Source: CAWBAT01 sp046331665
GTDB taxonomy: Bacteria > Acidobacteriota > Terriglobia > Versatilivoradales > Versatilivoraceae
Reading direction: 5' to 3'
Assembly: GCA_046331665.1 (NCBI GenBank)
Contig: JAXLQK010000031.1
Location: 1 to 64,000 of the forward strand
Length of the DNA: 64,000 nt
Below the pieces are notes generated by a model. It was not told where the DNA came from, made no database searches, and saw nothing but the letters and a program-made list of their open reading frames with translations. The position numbers and the translations under genes are program-made. Of this stretch, positions 27,593 through 36,796 are shown piece by piece (positions within the stretch are counted from its first letter, which is position 1; the number at the start of each line of letters is the position of its first letter).

Positions 27593-28915
27593 TCAAATCT
27601 TGGGGGATACCGTTTCTGCTTGGCTCGGGCTTGTTTCGATTGGTTGTTGCGATGTGCCAGGGTAACGCGGTAAGAGAAACATCAGGAGTGCCGCGCCCAA
27701 GGTCATGATCGAGAGTTTAATGAGAAACGTTTGATAGGAAGCCGTTGTGTCGAAAGCCTTGCCCATCAAGACAGGTCCCAGCGCTCCGGCGATGGCATAA
27801 GAGGTCCACATGAAGCCGTACAAGGTTGAAAATGATCGGAACCCGAAATACTTCGTCAAAAGATAAGGTGTAATATCTGCTTCACCCCCCATCCCTAGAC
27901 CAATCAAACTTGCCGCAAAAAGCCCGCTAGCAAATGAGTGAGCATTAGAAAGCAAAAATACCCCCGCCGCTGACAAGGTCAACAGCCAAAAGGCTACTTT
28001 GGCAGCCAGAAAACGATCCAGCAACCACCCCGTAACCAACCTTCCCGTTAAACTGAATGCTCCAACGGCAGAAACGGCGATGGCCGCTTCGACGGAGGAG
28101 ACTCCGCGATCCGTGAGCAAAGCGGAAAGATGCGTCAACGATCCATTTTGACCAATCGAAGTCAAGAAAAGCGCCGCCACCATTATCCAGAAGGGCCTGG
28201 AAATCAAGGCTGGTTTGAGAAGCATGCCCTGCACCTCGCGCTTTTCCACGCTGCGAAACCCGGGTCTTTCCTTCACAAATCGGAGCACTACTGTTAATCC
28301 GACAACGAGGATCAAGGCGCCAAATACGAGGAACGCTCTTCGCCATCCCAAGTGGTCAATAAGGAACTGTGCGAGAGGGGGAAGAATCATCGCGCCTACT
28401 GCACTCCCCGCCATCAAGATGGAAAGAGCGGACCCGCGGCGGCGATCAAACCAGGTTGTGACTGCCTGGGAATAAGCCAGGTGTGCAGTCCCATTTCCAA
28501 CCAACCCCATAATGAGGAAAACGGCATAAAAGGAAACGATGCGCCGGGACAAGAAGAACAAGGAGCCAAAGGCCAACCCGTAAACGGTAATGCAGGGCAA
28601 TAGAATTCGCCTCGGTCCAGACCGGTCCAATAAATAGCCTAAGATGGGTGAGCTCACTGCCACCATCATCGCGGCAAGCCCAAAGGCGGCTGAATAGGAT
28701 TGCCGAGACCAAGAAAATTCCTCCGTCAAGGGTTTAAGGAAAATTCCAAACGTGTAGATCACCAGTGAACCAAACCCCACCAGAAGACCAAACGCAGAAG
28801 CCAATGCAACCCGCCACCCGGGGTAGGAAAGGGATTCTTCGTCTGGATTGTCCAGTCGTGTGGAAAAGTGGTTTAGTTCGGAAGTCATGGGCTGGGATGC
28901 GCTATCCACGGCCAT
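27593..28915 (-). CDS. MFS transporter, OFA (oxalate/formate antiporter)-like
   Basis: 440 aa with twelve predicted membrane segments. Features include the TM2-3 loop GYLLDRSGPRR, the central RRGSALSILMAGSAVGAMI, and SLIGLGMGGEADITPYLLTKYFG in the second half, which is typical of the OFA subgroup of monocarboxylate transporters. The substrate cannot be told. Its last 45 or so codons have a degraded copy at 14.6 kb. It converges with the ABC operon (gap 132 bases). Confidence 0.9.
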   Translation of the reverse strand: MAVDSASQPMTSELNHFSTRLDNPDEESLSYPGWRVALASAFGLLVGFGSLVIYTFGIFLKPLTEEFSWSRQSYSAAFGLAAMMVAVSSPILGYLLDRSGPRRILLPCITVYGLAFGSLFFLSRRIVSFYAVFLIMGLVGNGTAHLAYSQAVTTWFDRRRGSALSILMAGSAVGAMILPPLAQFLIDHLGWRRAFLVFGALILVVGLTVVLRFVKERPGFRSVEKREVQGMLLKPALISRPFWIMVAALFLTSIGQNGSLTHLSALLTDRGVSSVEAAIAVSAVGAFSLTGRLVTGWLLDRFLAAKVAFWLLTLSAAGVFLLSNAHSFASGLFAASLIGLGMGGEADITPYLLTKYFGFRSFSTLYGFMWTSYAIAGALGPVLMGKAFDTTASYQTFLIKLSIMTLGAALLMFLLPRYPGTSQQPIETSPSQAETVSPKI

Positions 28916-29055
28916 TGGCTAATTCACATCAATTCGACATTTACTCAAATCAACACGGGTGGAGAAAAGACAAAAATCCACTAATGGTTATTATTCTCTT
29001 GTGGTGGTCGAGGAAAAAACCTGAAGCGCCTGAGATCTCAACCAACCATTGCATG

Positions 29056-30099
29056 CTAGTCTCGTCCAAGTTTGTTGTAGGCGTGGCGTCTTTCTTTTGG
29101 AATGTCTTTAGCGGGTGGAGGATCGTCCAGGATGACATTGGGAAAAAGCTTTGTCTGGAATCCCTCAAAGTCACAAGCCCATTCCTTATGGTTATAGACA
29201 CACACTGGGAGACATATCGAACAATAATTATGCTTGGCAAAATACGGGAAGCACCGGCCTGTATCCACGATATAGCGGTCTTTCCCGATTGGGTCCTTTC
29301 CGGCGTCCGGGCTGCGTTGGTCTGGGATGGCGTTGGCCGGGCAGTAGATTCGACAAGCTCGGCAGGTGTCACAGAACTTGGCGATGCCCGCATCCACTGG
29401 AGTATCCGTCTGCAGTGGGATGGAAGCGGCGACACTACCCATGCGAAAGAGCGGTCCAAGCTTCGGATGGATAATCGATCCATGCCGACCAAGTTCGCCG
29501 AATCCAGCCTTCAAACCGATTGGAACGTGCAGCAAATTGCTGTCTCCGATTGGATGCTCTATTTCGCACGGATAACCGAGTGACCGAAGGTAGTTGGCGA
29601 GCCGGATAACCACTTCTCCCAAGGTAAAGTATACGCGGAGACATTCGATTGCGGACTCTTTGGAAGGCACCACTTGAAAAGCACGCCAACGCATTCGTTG
29701 TCCAAGTGCGATAGCATACTTCTCAGTAACCGTTCTGCCCCGATAAACATCCTCAGGCTCAATCTCGCAGATCCCCACAATATCAGCCCCGAAATCGATG
29801 GCTTTCTGTTTGATATGGTGGGATGCGTCCTGTCGAGAATTAAAAACGCGACGTTCATTCGCAACGGGTCCGTCAAATCGTTTGTATTGATCCTCACGAA
29901 TTTGCTCAAGGTAGATATTTACCTCTGAAATCTCGATTGTGCGCCCCCCGACGGAGGCATACCATTCATCCCATTGAAACGCAGGTGGGGCGGGCAAGCG
30001 TAGTCCTGAATTAAGAGGCTCTTCTGTAGTAACTTGCTCCGCGAGAATTGGTTGTGTCGAGGGAGCGTTCAATGCCTCGTCATCCATTGGCGTTACCAA
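29056..30099 (-). CDS. Reductive-dehalogenase-like 4Fe-4S protein
   Basis: 347 aa. The middle (QKAIDFGADIVGICEIEPED) resembles the RdhA/QueG cobalamin-protein core. The C-terminal third holds two 4Fe-4S motifs, CDTCRACRIYCP and C-x10-CSICLPVC. No Tat signal is visible, unlike respiratory RdhA, and no RdhB anchor gene is adjacent, so it is likely a cytoplasmic family member of unknown substrate. The start is TTG 30099, with AAGGAG 11 bases upstream; the in-frame ATG at 30087 is an alternative. Confidence 0.82.
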   Translation of the reverse strand: MVTPMDDEALNAPSTQPILAEQVTTEEPLNSGLRLPAPPAFQWDEWYASVGGRTIEISEVNIYLEQIREDQYKRFDGPVANERRVFNSRQDASHHIKQKAIDFGADIVGICEIEPEDVYRGRTVTEKYAIALGQRMRWRAFQVVPSKESAIECLRVYFTLGEVVIRLANYLRSLGYPCEIEHPIGDSNLLHVPIGLKAGFGELGRHGSIIHPKLGPLFRMGSVAASIPLQTDTPVDAGIAKFCDTCRACRIYCPANAIPDQRSPDAGKDPIGKDRYIVDTGRCFPYFAKHNYCSICLPVCVYNHKEWACDFEGFQTKLFPNVILDDPPPAKDIPKERRHAYNKLGRD

Positions 30100-30634
30100 C
30101 TTGGTTTACTCTCCTTAATCGAGAACCAGCGTGACCTTGTCCAACCGCAAGGGAACAACTGGGCTGATACCCTTCAATATTGAGTAACTGCATTAATTTG
30201 TGCGGTCACGGAGTCAATCTGACACACCTTCCTCTCCGTCCCCCAGTGAGTCCATCTCGATAGAGAATCAGTTAATATTTGTGCGCTTCGATTAGGAAGA
30301 CTAGCCAACATTTTCAAGGCTTTTGTCACGGAAATGTAAAATTCCTCAACACTGCCTCTATCGGAGAATTGCAAATAGCGTCCTCCAGACTTTGACGCAG
30401 GAACCTTAAATCAATATTTGTGCCCGCCTCAGCCCATTACCCCAATTCGCACAAACTACTCCAAGGGAGCCGGACCGATGTCTTAGGGGAGCTCAATGAG
30501 GCCTAAAGTCATGAAATTAACTCATGTTTTCCGGCATTTGATCGATAAACACCCTGGAGCCCTTTTGATCAAAGGCTTTGAAGCCCGGAGTCTGCAAAGA
30601 TTCCGCATTCTTCCTTGATTTAAGGGAAAAGGCC
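30100..30634. other. Intergenic region with repeated TTTGTGC motif
   Basis: About 535 bases between divergent genes, no coding potential seen. The motif (A/G)TNAAT(AT)TTTGTGC occurs at 30192-30205, 30271-30284 and 30411-30424, and a reverse copy (GCACAAA) near 30449-30455. These could be operator sites for one of the flanking genes; this is a visual observation only. Confidence 0.4.
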
Positions 30635-33013
30635 ATGCCGGATTTCAGAGATTCTCATGACCCTTCAGAAGAGGCCACGAATTCCTCAGCCCGGGGGCAG
30701 GGTTTTGGAGGCGCTTCCAGCATGATCGAATTCTCGGATCAGTCTTCCTCGTCTGGAGAGGTACTACCCTCTGCGCTTGAGCAAAATCTAAGAAAACTGT
30801 TACAAGATGTAGAAAAGATTCGGCAGGTCAGCCAATCCCCTCCGGAGAAGGTGGCCGAGCCCGATTCTCCCTACCTCAATCGCTTCATCGAACGAGCCTG
30901 TGCCCTCCATGAGAAGGGGAATTTTAGTGGGGCCTTGGAAATTCTGCAGGAGGCCCATAAGCTCGCTCCAAGCAATTTGGAAGTGCTAACTCTCATCGAG
31001 AAGGCAGAACAATCGTCCAAGCTTCGTTCCGTGGACTCAGACCTCACCGATCGCATTGCGCAGTTCAAAGCCGAATCTTTGAAGTTATTCGAGCGAGGCC
31101 AATACAGCGAATGTATTGAGCGGTTCAAATTGCTGTCGGAGCTTGACCCGGGGAACTACGACCTGCGCGACTACCTTGAGATCAGTCAAGAGGAGGCTGA
31201 GAAGCAGAAACGCGCCCAAGCGACCCCGGTGGAAAATCCGATTTCTTCAAAACAAAATCCTGATCCATTACCTGAATTCGCATCACAGGTTCCAAATACC
31301 GGGTCCTTCCCAATGGACCCTATTCCAGCGGAACTTCCGAAGGCCCCTCAGGCAAACGCAGCCAACTTACCCGAGATCCTGGAGGAGGCTGAGCCCAAAC
31401 GACCGCAATCTCCAGTCCCTCCGCCTGAGCCACAGTCCAAGCCAATCCCGGAGCCAAGGGCTGAAGCGGCTTCGGAAAGGTTGGTCATCCAGCCGGTTGT
31501 CAAGGAATCAAAGTCCCAGCTTAGGATGTGGCAAGCCGCCGGGCAAGACCAGACCATTGAGCCGGTTCAAGAGAACTCACAGGTTGGTCTTCCCCAAGTT
31601 GGAAAAAAGTTGACCCTTATCTACCTCTTGGGCGGAGGACTTTTATTAGGTTCGGTTCTCGGAGCATGGCTAGTTTTTGTTCCTTCCAGGCATCCCAAGA
31701 GTGCAGAAGGGCGAGCAGAGCCGCAAAACACTATGGTCGCTCCCGCAGAGACGGTTGCTCCTCCCATCGATCTATCGAAACCTACCCAATCGAATATGCT
31801 TGCTCAGGCTGAAAAGGCGCTCAAACAAGGGAGGTTCTTGGAAGCCAGCCGTCTTTGCGACTCGATCCTTGGTTTGGACCCCAACAATGCTTCAGCTCTT
31901 AACTTAAGACAGGACTTGCGGGAACGGCTTGCAAAACAAGCGGGCCACGAGATGGCCAATCGAAATTGGGATAAGGCAGTCGCCACCTGGTCCGAAATGC
32001 TCAAGATCTTTCCGAACGACCGGGACGCGACTCGTCAGCTTGGTGTCGCCAAAACAAATCTTAAGAAGCAAGAGCAACTCGATCTCGCGAATAGACAGGC
32101 GCTCGAAAAGAAAACCCAGGATCTTCGCCAGCAAATTACAGCCGCCATCAATGCCGGCCACTACCTCCCACCCAGTTCTAATAATGCCTTTGAGCTGATT
32201 CAAAAGCTGGGCACTATTTCTCAAGATAAATCCTTCAGCCGTGAGAAGCTGGACTTGATCCTTCGTAACTTGATGAGTCAGGCAAATCGTGCCCTACAAA
32301 ACAAGGATTATGCGAATGCGAGTACTCTTGTAAAACAGATCCAGAACTACTTTCCAGAGATTCCAGAGTCCAAAGCTCTGGCAGAAACTCTCAAGGGTGA
32401 AGAATCCAGACTGGCCGAAAGCCGAAATTCGGTGCTCCAAAAAGCGGAAGCCGCCATGGCCAGCGGACATTATGTTACTCCTCCCAATGACAACGTGGTC
32501 ACCTATTGTACCCAACTGCTGGCGAGCCAGCCGCAGAATCCCAAAGCATTGGATCTCAAGAAAACGAGTCTGGGCAAGGCAGTCAACCAGGCAAAGTCCC
32601 TCATTCAAGAGAGTAAGTATGAGGAAGCCAAGACGATTTATTCAGTGCTGCTCTACCTGGCTGGCAACGACACTCAAGTTCCTCTAAGTCCACCAGATCT
32701 TAAGGACGAGATTGAGCGGCTTAATTTCAACGCTTATGCCGTCATCCATGACCACACGATTGGAAGTTGTACGGGGCGTCTGCGATTTAATGGATATCAG
32801 ATTGTCTATCTCCCGTCGGGCGATTCAAAGGATGGATTTGTCTCAAAACTTTCCGAGATTGCTCAAGTGGACCTCGGGGACAAGTTGAAAATTCAAGTGA
32901 AAAGCAAGACCTATCGATTTCAGGACAATGCCCCCAAGAACCTTCCTGAAAGCCGGACAAGACTTGCTGAAATTCAACAGAAGCTCAACGCTCTAATTGC
33001 GAAGAGCAAATAG
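30635..33013 (+). CDS. Membrane-anchored TPR-repeat protein with Pro-rich linker
   Basis: 792 aa from the ATG at 30635 (AAGGG upstream); the frame is open from 30578. N-terminal TPR-like helices (CALHEKGNFSGALEILQEA, LKLFERGQYSECIERFKLL) are followed by a Pro/Glu-rich linker, one membrane helix at about residues 324-349 (LIYLLGGGLLLGSVLGAW), then more TPR units outside (AEKALKQGRFLEASRLCDS, MANRNWDKAVATWSEM). The C-terminal end (CTGRLRFNGYQIVYLPSGD) looks like a small beta domain. Such bitopic TPR proteins act as assembly or scaffolding partners. The gene precedes a Tad-like trio by about 390 bases. Confidence 0.85.
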   Translation: MPDFRDSHDPSEEATNSSARGQGFGGASSMIEFSDQSSSSGEVLPSALEQNLRKLLQDVEKIRQVSQSPPEKVAEPDSPYLNRFIERACALHEKGNFSGALEILQEAHKLAPSNLEVLTLIEKAEQSSKLRSVDSDLTDRIAQFKAESLKLFERGQYSECIERFKLLSELDPGNYDLRDYLEISQEEAEKQKRAQATPVENPISSKQNPDPLPEFASQVPNTGSFPMDPIPAELPKAPQANAANLPEILEEAEPKRPQSPVPPPEPQSKPIPEPRAEAASERLVIQPVVKESKSQLRMWQAAGQDQTIEPVQENSQVGLPQVGKKLTLIYLLGGGLLLGSVLGAWLVFVPSRHPKSAEGRAEPQNTMVAPAETVAPPIDLSKPTQSNMLAQAEKALKQGRFLEASRLCDSILGLDPNNASALNLRQDLRERLAKQAGHEMANRNWDKAVATWSEMLKIFPNDRDATRQLGVAKTNLKKQEQLDLANRQALEKKTQDLRQQITAAINAGHYLPPSSNNAFELIQKLGTISQDKSFSREKLDLILRNLMSQANRALQNKDYANASTLVKQIQNYFPEIPESKALAETLKGEESRLAESRNSVLQKAEAAMASGHYVTPPNDNVVTYCTQLLASQPQNPKALDLKKTSLGKAVNQAKSLIQESKYEEAKTIYSVLLYLAGNDTQVPLSPPDLKDEIERLNFNAYAVIHDHTIGSCTGRLRFNGYQIVYLPSGDSKDGFVSKLSEIAQVDLGDKLKIQVKSKTYRFQDNAPKNLPESRTRLAEIQQKLNALIAKSK

Positions 33014-33401
33014 TGTTTCTCGATCGCTCGGAAAAATAGACGGGCCAGAGGACGTCAGGTCATGTGGGTCATAAAGGCGTGTGGGAACAAGGCTCCTAAG
33101 AATGCTCTAGGGAATAAAAGGAACATGAATTCCCAGTTCGCGCCGCGCAATAAGTTTTTGAAGTAGGGAGAGTCTCAATAAGTGAAAACCATTTCCCATT
33201 TCAGCCTGGAAGGGGCTTGTCGGCTGACGGGCTTATCCTTCAACGTTCAATTGGTTAAGAGTACAGCGCTGGACGGGGTATTCGTCTCGTCTGTCTCAAA
33301 AATATCCTTGGGTCTGTAAAGATAACCAAGATAGGGATCGTCAATAGAGTATTCAGCCGGGAAGCGAACAGGCGGAAAAAAGCGGGAAGAAGGAAGGGTC
33401 T
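33014..33401. other. Intergenic region before the Tad-like genes
   Basis: About 390 bases without a gene. It probably carries the promoter of the TadE-TadE-TadG operon, but no clear promoter boxes or terminator hairpin were recognised. Confidence 0.45.
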
Positions 33402-33896
33402 ATGAGAATACGAGCGAGCCAGTGTGAGGGAAAGTGGCGGTGGGGATGGAAGGAGTCACGGGGCGCCAATATGCTGGAGATGGCGGCGGTGATTCCCTTG
33501 TTGCTGTTGTTGACCTTTGCCATCATCGATTTTTCGACGTTGTTCTATGTGTATTTGTCATTGGAAAACGGCGTCAGTCAGGCCACCCGCTACGCGGTGA
33601 CCGGGCAGGTGATGCCGAACCCGTCCAATCCCGCTCAGAACCTGTCACGGGATGATTCGATCAAGTTGGCAATGCGCAATGCCACGCCCACCTTGTCGAT
33701 CCCTGACAGTGCCTTTTCGTTTTTCAACGTGACACAGAATGCCAGCGGGACGGGTGGGCCGACCGATGTGATCCGGGTGACGGTGCAGTATGTCTATGTG
33801 CCGGTGACGCCGTTGATCCAAGCTTTCTTTACCGGGGGACGGATCACCTTCACGGTCTCCTCGACGATGAAGAATGAGCCGTATCCGAGCTCATGA
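33402..33896 (+). CDS. TadE-like pseudopilin
   Basis: 164 aa. A positively charged leader is followed by GANMLEMAAVIPLLLLLTFAIIDFSTLFYVYLSL, the TadE prepilin-like helix with Glu near its start. The rest is a small globular domain. TadE-type minor pilins are processed by a prepilin peptidase and act with Flp pili. AAGGAAGGG precedes the ATG, and the stop overlaps the next ATG by 4 bases. Confidence 0.88.
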   Translation: MRIRASQCEGKWRWGWKESRGANMLEMAAVIPLLLLLTFAIIDFSTLFYVYLSLENGVSQATRYAVTGQVMPNPSNPAQNLSRDDSIKLAMRNATPTLSIPDSAFSFFNVTQNASGTGGPTDVIRVTVQYVYVPVTPLIQAFFTGGRITFTVSSTMKNEPYPSS

Positions 33897-34531
33897 AAGG
33901 GATAAGAACAGTGATGCAACGCCACTTCGCCATAGCCAAGCAGTGCTGCCCGGATGCGGGAGGTTGGAGGGGAGTTGAGGGACAGAGTGTGGTGGAATTT
34001 GCGGTGGTTCTGCCCTTGATTCTGTTGTTGTGTTTAGGGGTGATGGAGTTGGGCTACGCTTTGTATGAGGATCACATGATCGTGGCGATGGCGCGGGAGG
34101 GATCAAATCTGATTTCGCGGACCAGCACGATTCAGGAAGCCGAGACAGCGATGTTGCAGGCGGTGCATGCGCCGCTGGATTTCAATCAGAATGGACGGCT
34201 GATCTTTTCGGTGGTGAAGTTGGGGACGGGAGGATCGAATCTCAACCTGGCGATCATCAGTCAGCGCCGGGTGATAGGCTCATTGGCGGGCAACAGTATG
34301 TTGGGAATGCCGCCGGGTGCTTCCTACAACGGAACTCCGGATTATATGGCAGTGAATGCGGACAATGATACGAACATCCGGATGACCGGATCCCTGCCCA
34401 ACGGGTACACCCTGTCGGCCGGGCAGTCGGTATATGTGACGGAAATCTACACGCGCCACAATCTGCTGACGCCTGCGGCCAACTTTGGAATCACACTCCC
34501 CACCAATCTCTATGCCGCCGCGTATTTTTAA
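33893..34531 (+). CDS. TadE-like pseudopilin, second copy
   Basis: 212 aa; the ATG overlaps the upstream stop (ATGA). EGQSVVEFAVVLPLILLLCL starts the TadE-type helix with its conserved Glu, followed by GVMELGYALYEDHMIVAMAREG. The later part is polar and probably exported. It is translationally linked to the first TadE gene and precedes the TadG-like gene by about 30 bases. Confidence 0.88.
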   Translation: MKGIRTVMQRHFAIAKQCCPDAGGWRGVEGQSVVEFAVVLPLILLLCLGVMELGYALYEDHMIVAMAREGSNLISRTSTIQEAETAMLQAVHAPLDFNQNGRLIFSVVKLGTGGSNLNLAIISQRRVIGSLAGNSMLGMPPGASYNGTPDYMAVNADNDTNIRMTGSLPNGYTLSAGQSVYVTEIYTRHNLLTPAANFGITLPTNLYAAAYF

Positions 34532-34562
34532 TCATTCTGGCAAAATGCCGGAGGGAAGACTC

Positions 34563-36011
34563 ATGAAGAAGTCCTTAATCCATTCTAAAGAATCAGGGGT
34601 CGTGCTCTTTTATATGGCGGCCCTGTTGTTTGTCTTGCTGGCCTTTGCAGGGCTGGCAGTTGACTTGGGCCGCGCCTATGTGGTGAAGGCCCACTTATCC
34701 AAGGCTGTGGACGGCGCGGCTTTGGCGGCCGCTCGCATGATCGGGAATGGACAAACTGCGGCCCAAACCGAGGCCAACAAGATCTTTAATGCAAACTTTC
34801 CCAATGGATACCTGGGTGTTAGTTCAGTCCAGAACCCTCCGGCTACAAGCTTTCAGGTAGCCGCCGATGGCTCCAATCAGATTACTGTTTCTTCGACGGC
34901 GGTGATGCCCACCACCTTCATGAAGGTCATTGGCCAACCCCAGGTAAACGTCTTTAGCTCAGGCCAAGCCATACGGCGCTTGGTGGATATCTCGTTTGTG
35001 ATCGACAAGTCAGGTTCACTTTCTGCGGTCTGGGGCCAGGTGCAGAGTGCCGCCCAACAGTTCGTGGGCTATTTCGACCAAAACGTGGATCGCATGGCAA
35101 TCGTTGGGTTTTCAGGAAACACGATTGTGACAGACACCATTCGTACTGTCTCCCGCGGGTTTGACAAAGCTACGGTTCTGAGTCATATCGCGGGCCTTGC
35201 CAACGGCGGAAACACTTGCAGCGCAGAGGGAATGTACCAGGGGTGGGATCAATTGCGTAGTGTCACCTCTGGAAATCAGTCCTCTTTACGAATTATTGTG
35301 TTTTTTACAGACGGGTCGCCCAATTCCTTTCCAGGAACATTCAACGTCCAGTCTTCACCGGGGGTTTTTGTAAGTCGGACCGGGGTGCTGTTTACGGGGG
35401 ACTATCCGAATCTGGGTTCAAGCTCGACCAACACTCCTACTGTTACAGGACTTTATCAAACCTATGGAACCTACGCCGCACAGTCACAACAATTTGTTGC
35501 ACCCACCGACAACACTTACACGAGCGGGAACAGTTCCTCCCCCTATACCAGCCCCTTGGACTCCAAGATCCCATGGATCCCATTGATGAGTACGCATTCC
35601 AACCATGTCTCTTCGGGGATTCCTACGAGTTTTGTATTATATGATCCCACGTTGGCAGGGCAACGCCAGTTGATCGGACAGACAGTCAATGGGTACCCGG
35701 ACCATGTCCGCAACGCCAATAACGCGGCCCGAAATCTTCTCGAGACCGTGGCAAACGCTGCCAAGGCGGATACGACGGGAGATTTTAAAATCAGGATTTA
35801 TGCTTTGGGTTTGGGAGGCTTGCTCCCCCAATCGATGGGAAGCGTCCCCGAGACAGGGACTTCGCTCTTGAAACGGGTTGCCAATGACAAAACCTCGCCC
35901 GATTTCAATTCCAGTCAACTGGAAGGCAAATACTATTATGCCGCGGATCCGGCACAGTTGCGGGCAGCCTTCGAAGCCGTCCGCAACCAGATTCTCCGTC
36001 TCAGTATGTAG
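34563..36011 (+). CDS. TadG-like protein with von Willebrand A domain
   Basis: 482 aa from ATG 34563, preceded by GGAGG; the frame extends to 34485 but inside the upstream gene. A membrane helix at residues about 10-30 (GVVLFYMAALLFVLLAFAGLAVDLGRA) is followed by the TadG/Flp-type segment (AHLSKAVDGAALAAARM) and a VWA domain with MIDAS motif DKSGS. TadG is an envelope component of the Tad system. Here it stands with two TadE genes but without Tad ATPase genes in view. Confidence 0.9.
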   Translation: MKKSLIHSKESGVVLFYMAALLFVLLAFAGLAVDLGRAYVVKAHLSKAVDGAALAAARMIGNGQTAAQTEANKIFNANFPNGYLGVSSVQNPPATSFQVAADGSNQITVSSTAVMPTTFMKVIGQPQVNVFSSGQAIRRLVDISFVIDKSGSLSAVWGQVQSAAQQFVGYFDQNVDRMAIVGFSGNTIVTDTIRTVSRGFDKATVLSHIAGLANGGNTCSAEGMYQGWDQLRSVTSGNQSSLRIIVFFTDGSPNSFPGTFNVQSSPGVFVSRTGVLFTGDYPNLGSSSTNTPTVTGLYQTYGTYAAQSQQFVAPTDNTYTSGNSSSPYTSPLDSKIPWIPLMSTHSNHVSSGIPTSFVLYDPTLAGQRQLIGQTVNGYPDHVRNANNAARNLLETVANAAKADTTGDFKIRIYALGLGGLLPQSMGSVPETGTSLLKRVANDKTSPDFNSSQLEGKYYYAADPAQLRAAFEAVRNQILRLSM

Positions 36012-36030
36012 ACTCTCTTCTCGAACCTGG

Positions 36031-36690
36031 TTATTCAGGCTGTGGTACGATACGCAGGTAGGGCTTCGGCGCCTTCCACCCATTTGTGAACTTCTTCTTC
36101 GCCTCTTCATCGGGGATGGACGGGAGAATGATAACGTCCTCCCCTTGTTTCCAGTTTACCGGTGTTGCCACCTTGTGCTTTGACGTCAGCTGGATCGAGT
36201 CGAGGACGCGCAAGACTTCATCAAAATTACGGCCCGTGCTCATGGGATAACTCAGCATTAGCTTGATCTTCTTATCTGGACCCACCACAAAAACCGTACG
36301 GACGGTTGCATTGTCAGCGGCCGTTCGTCCTTCCGATGTGGTCCCGCTCGTGGCGGGCAGCATGTCGTAAAGTTTGGCTACTTTGAGCTCAGGATCGCCG
36401 ATCATCGGGTAATTCACTTTGTGGCCCTGAGTTTCTTCAATATCCGCTGACCAGTTCTTGTGATTTGACACGGGATCGACACTCAATCCGATAATTTTAC
36501 ACTTCCGTTTTTCAAATTGAGGCTGGAGCCCGGCCATATACCCTAGCTCTGTCGTGCAAACTGGAGTAAAATCTTTGGGATGCGAAAATAAAATTGCCCA
36601 TCCGTCGCCAATCCACTCGTGAAAGTTGATCGAGCCGTGGGTGGTTTCGGCGGTGAAATTGGGAGCTTCGTCATTGATACGTAGGGTCAT
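36031..36690 (-). CDS. 1-Cys peroxiredoxin (Prx6 type)
   Basis: 219 aa. The peroxidatic motif DFTPVCTTE has its catalytic Cys at residue 45, and the extended C-terminal part (VNWKQGEDVIILPSIPDEEA) is typical of the Prx6 class. It reduces peroxides in the cytoplasm. It converges with the TadG gene with only 19 bases between stops. Length and motif agree with the family. Confidence 0.95.
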   Translation of the reverse strand: MTLRINDEAPNFTAETTHGSINFHEWIGDGWAILFSHPKDFTPVCTTELGYMAGLQPQFEKRKCKIIGLSVDPVSNHKNWSADIEETQGHKVNYPMIGDPELKVAKLYDMLPATSGTTSEGRTAADNATVRTVFVVGPDKKIKLMLSYPMSTGRNFDEVLRVLDSIQLTSKHKVATPVNWKQGEDVIILPSIPDEEAKKKFTNGWKAPKPYLRIVPQPE

Positions 36691-36796
36691 GTCTCATCTC
36701 CTGCCATGCATAATTGATATGAAACGATGCAAGACTTTCAATTTTAGGATAGGAATGGGATAGTTTGTCAAGCAGTTCAGCGGATGAGGGGTCTGT

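Noticed and set aside
28765..29583. 272-aa plus-strand frame
   Set aside because: Antisense to the MFS gene end and the Fe-S protein, no protein features.
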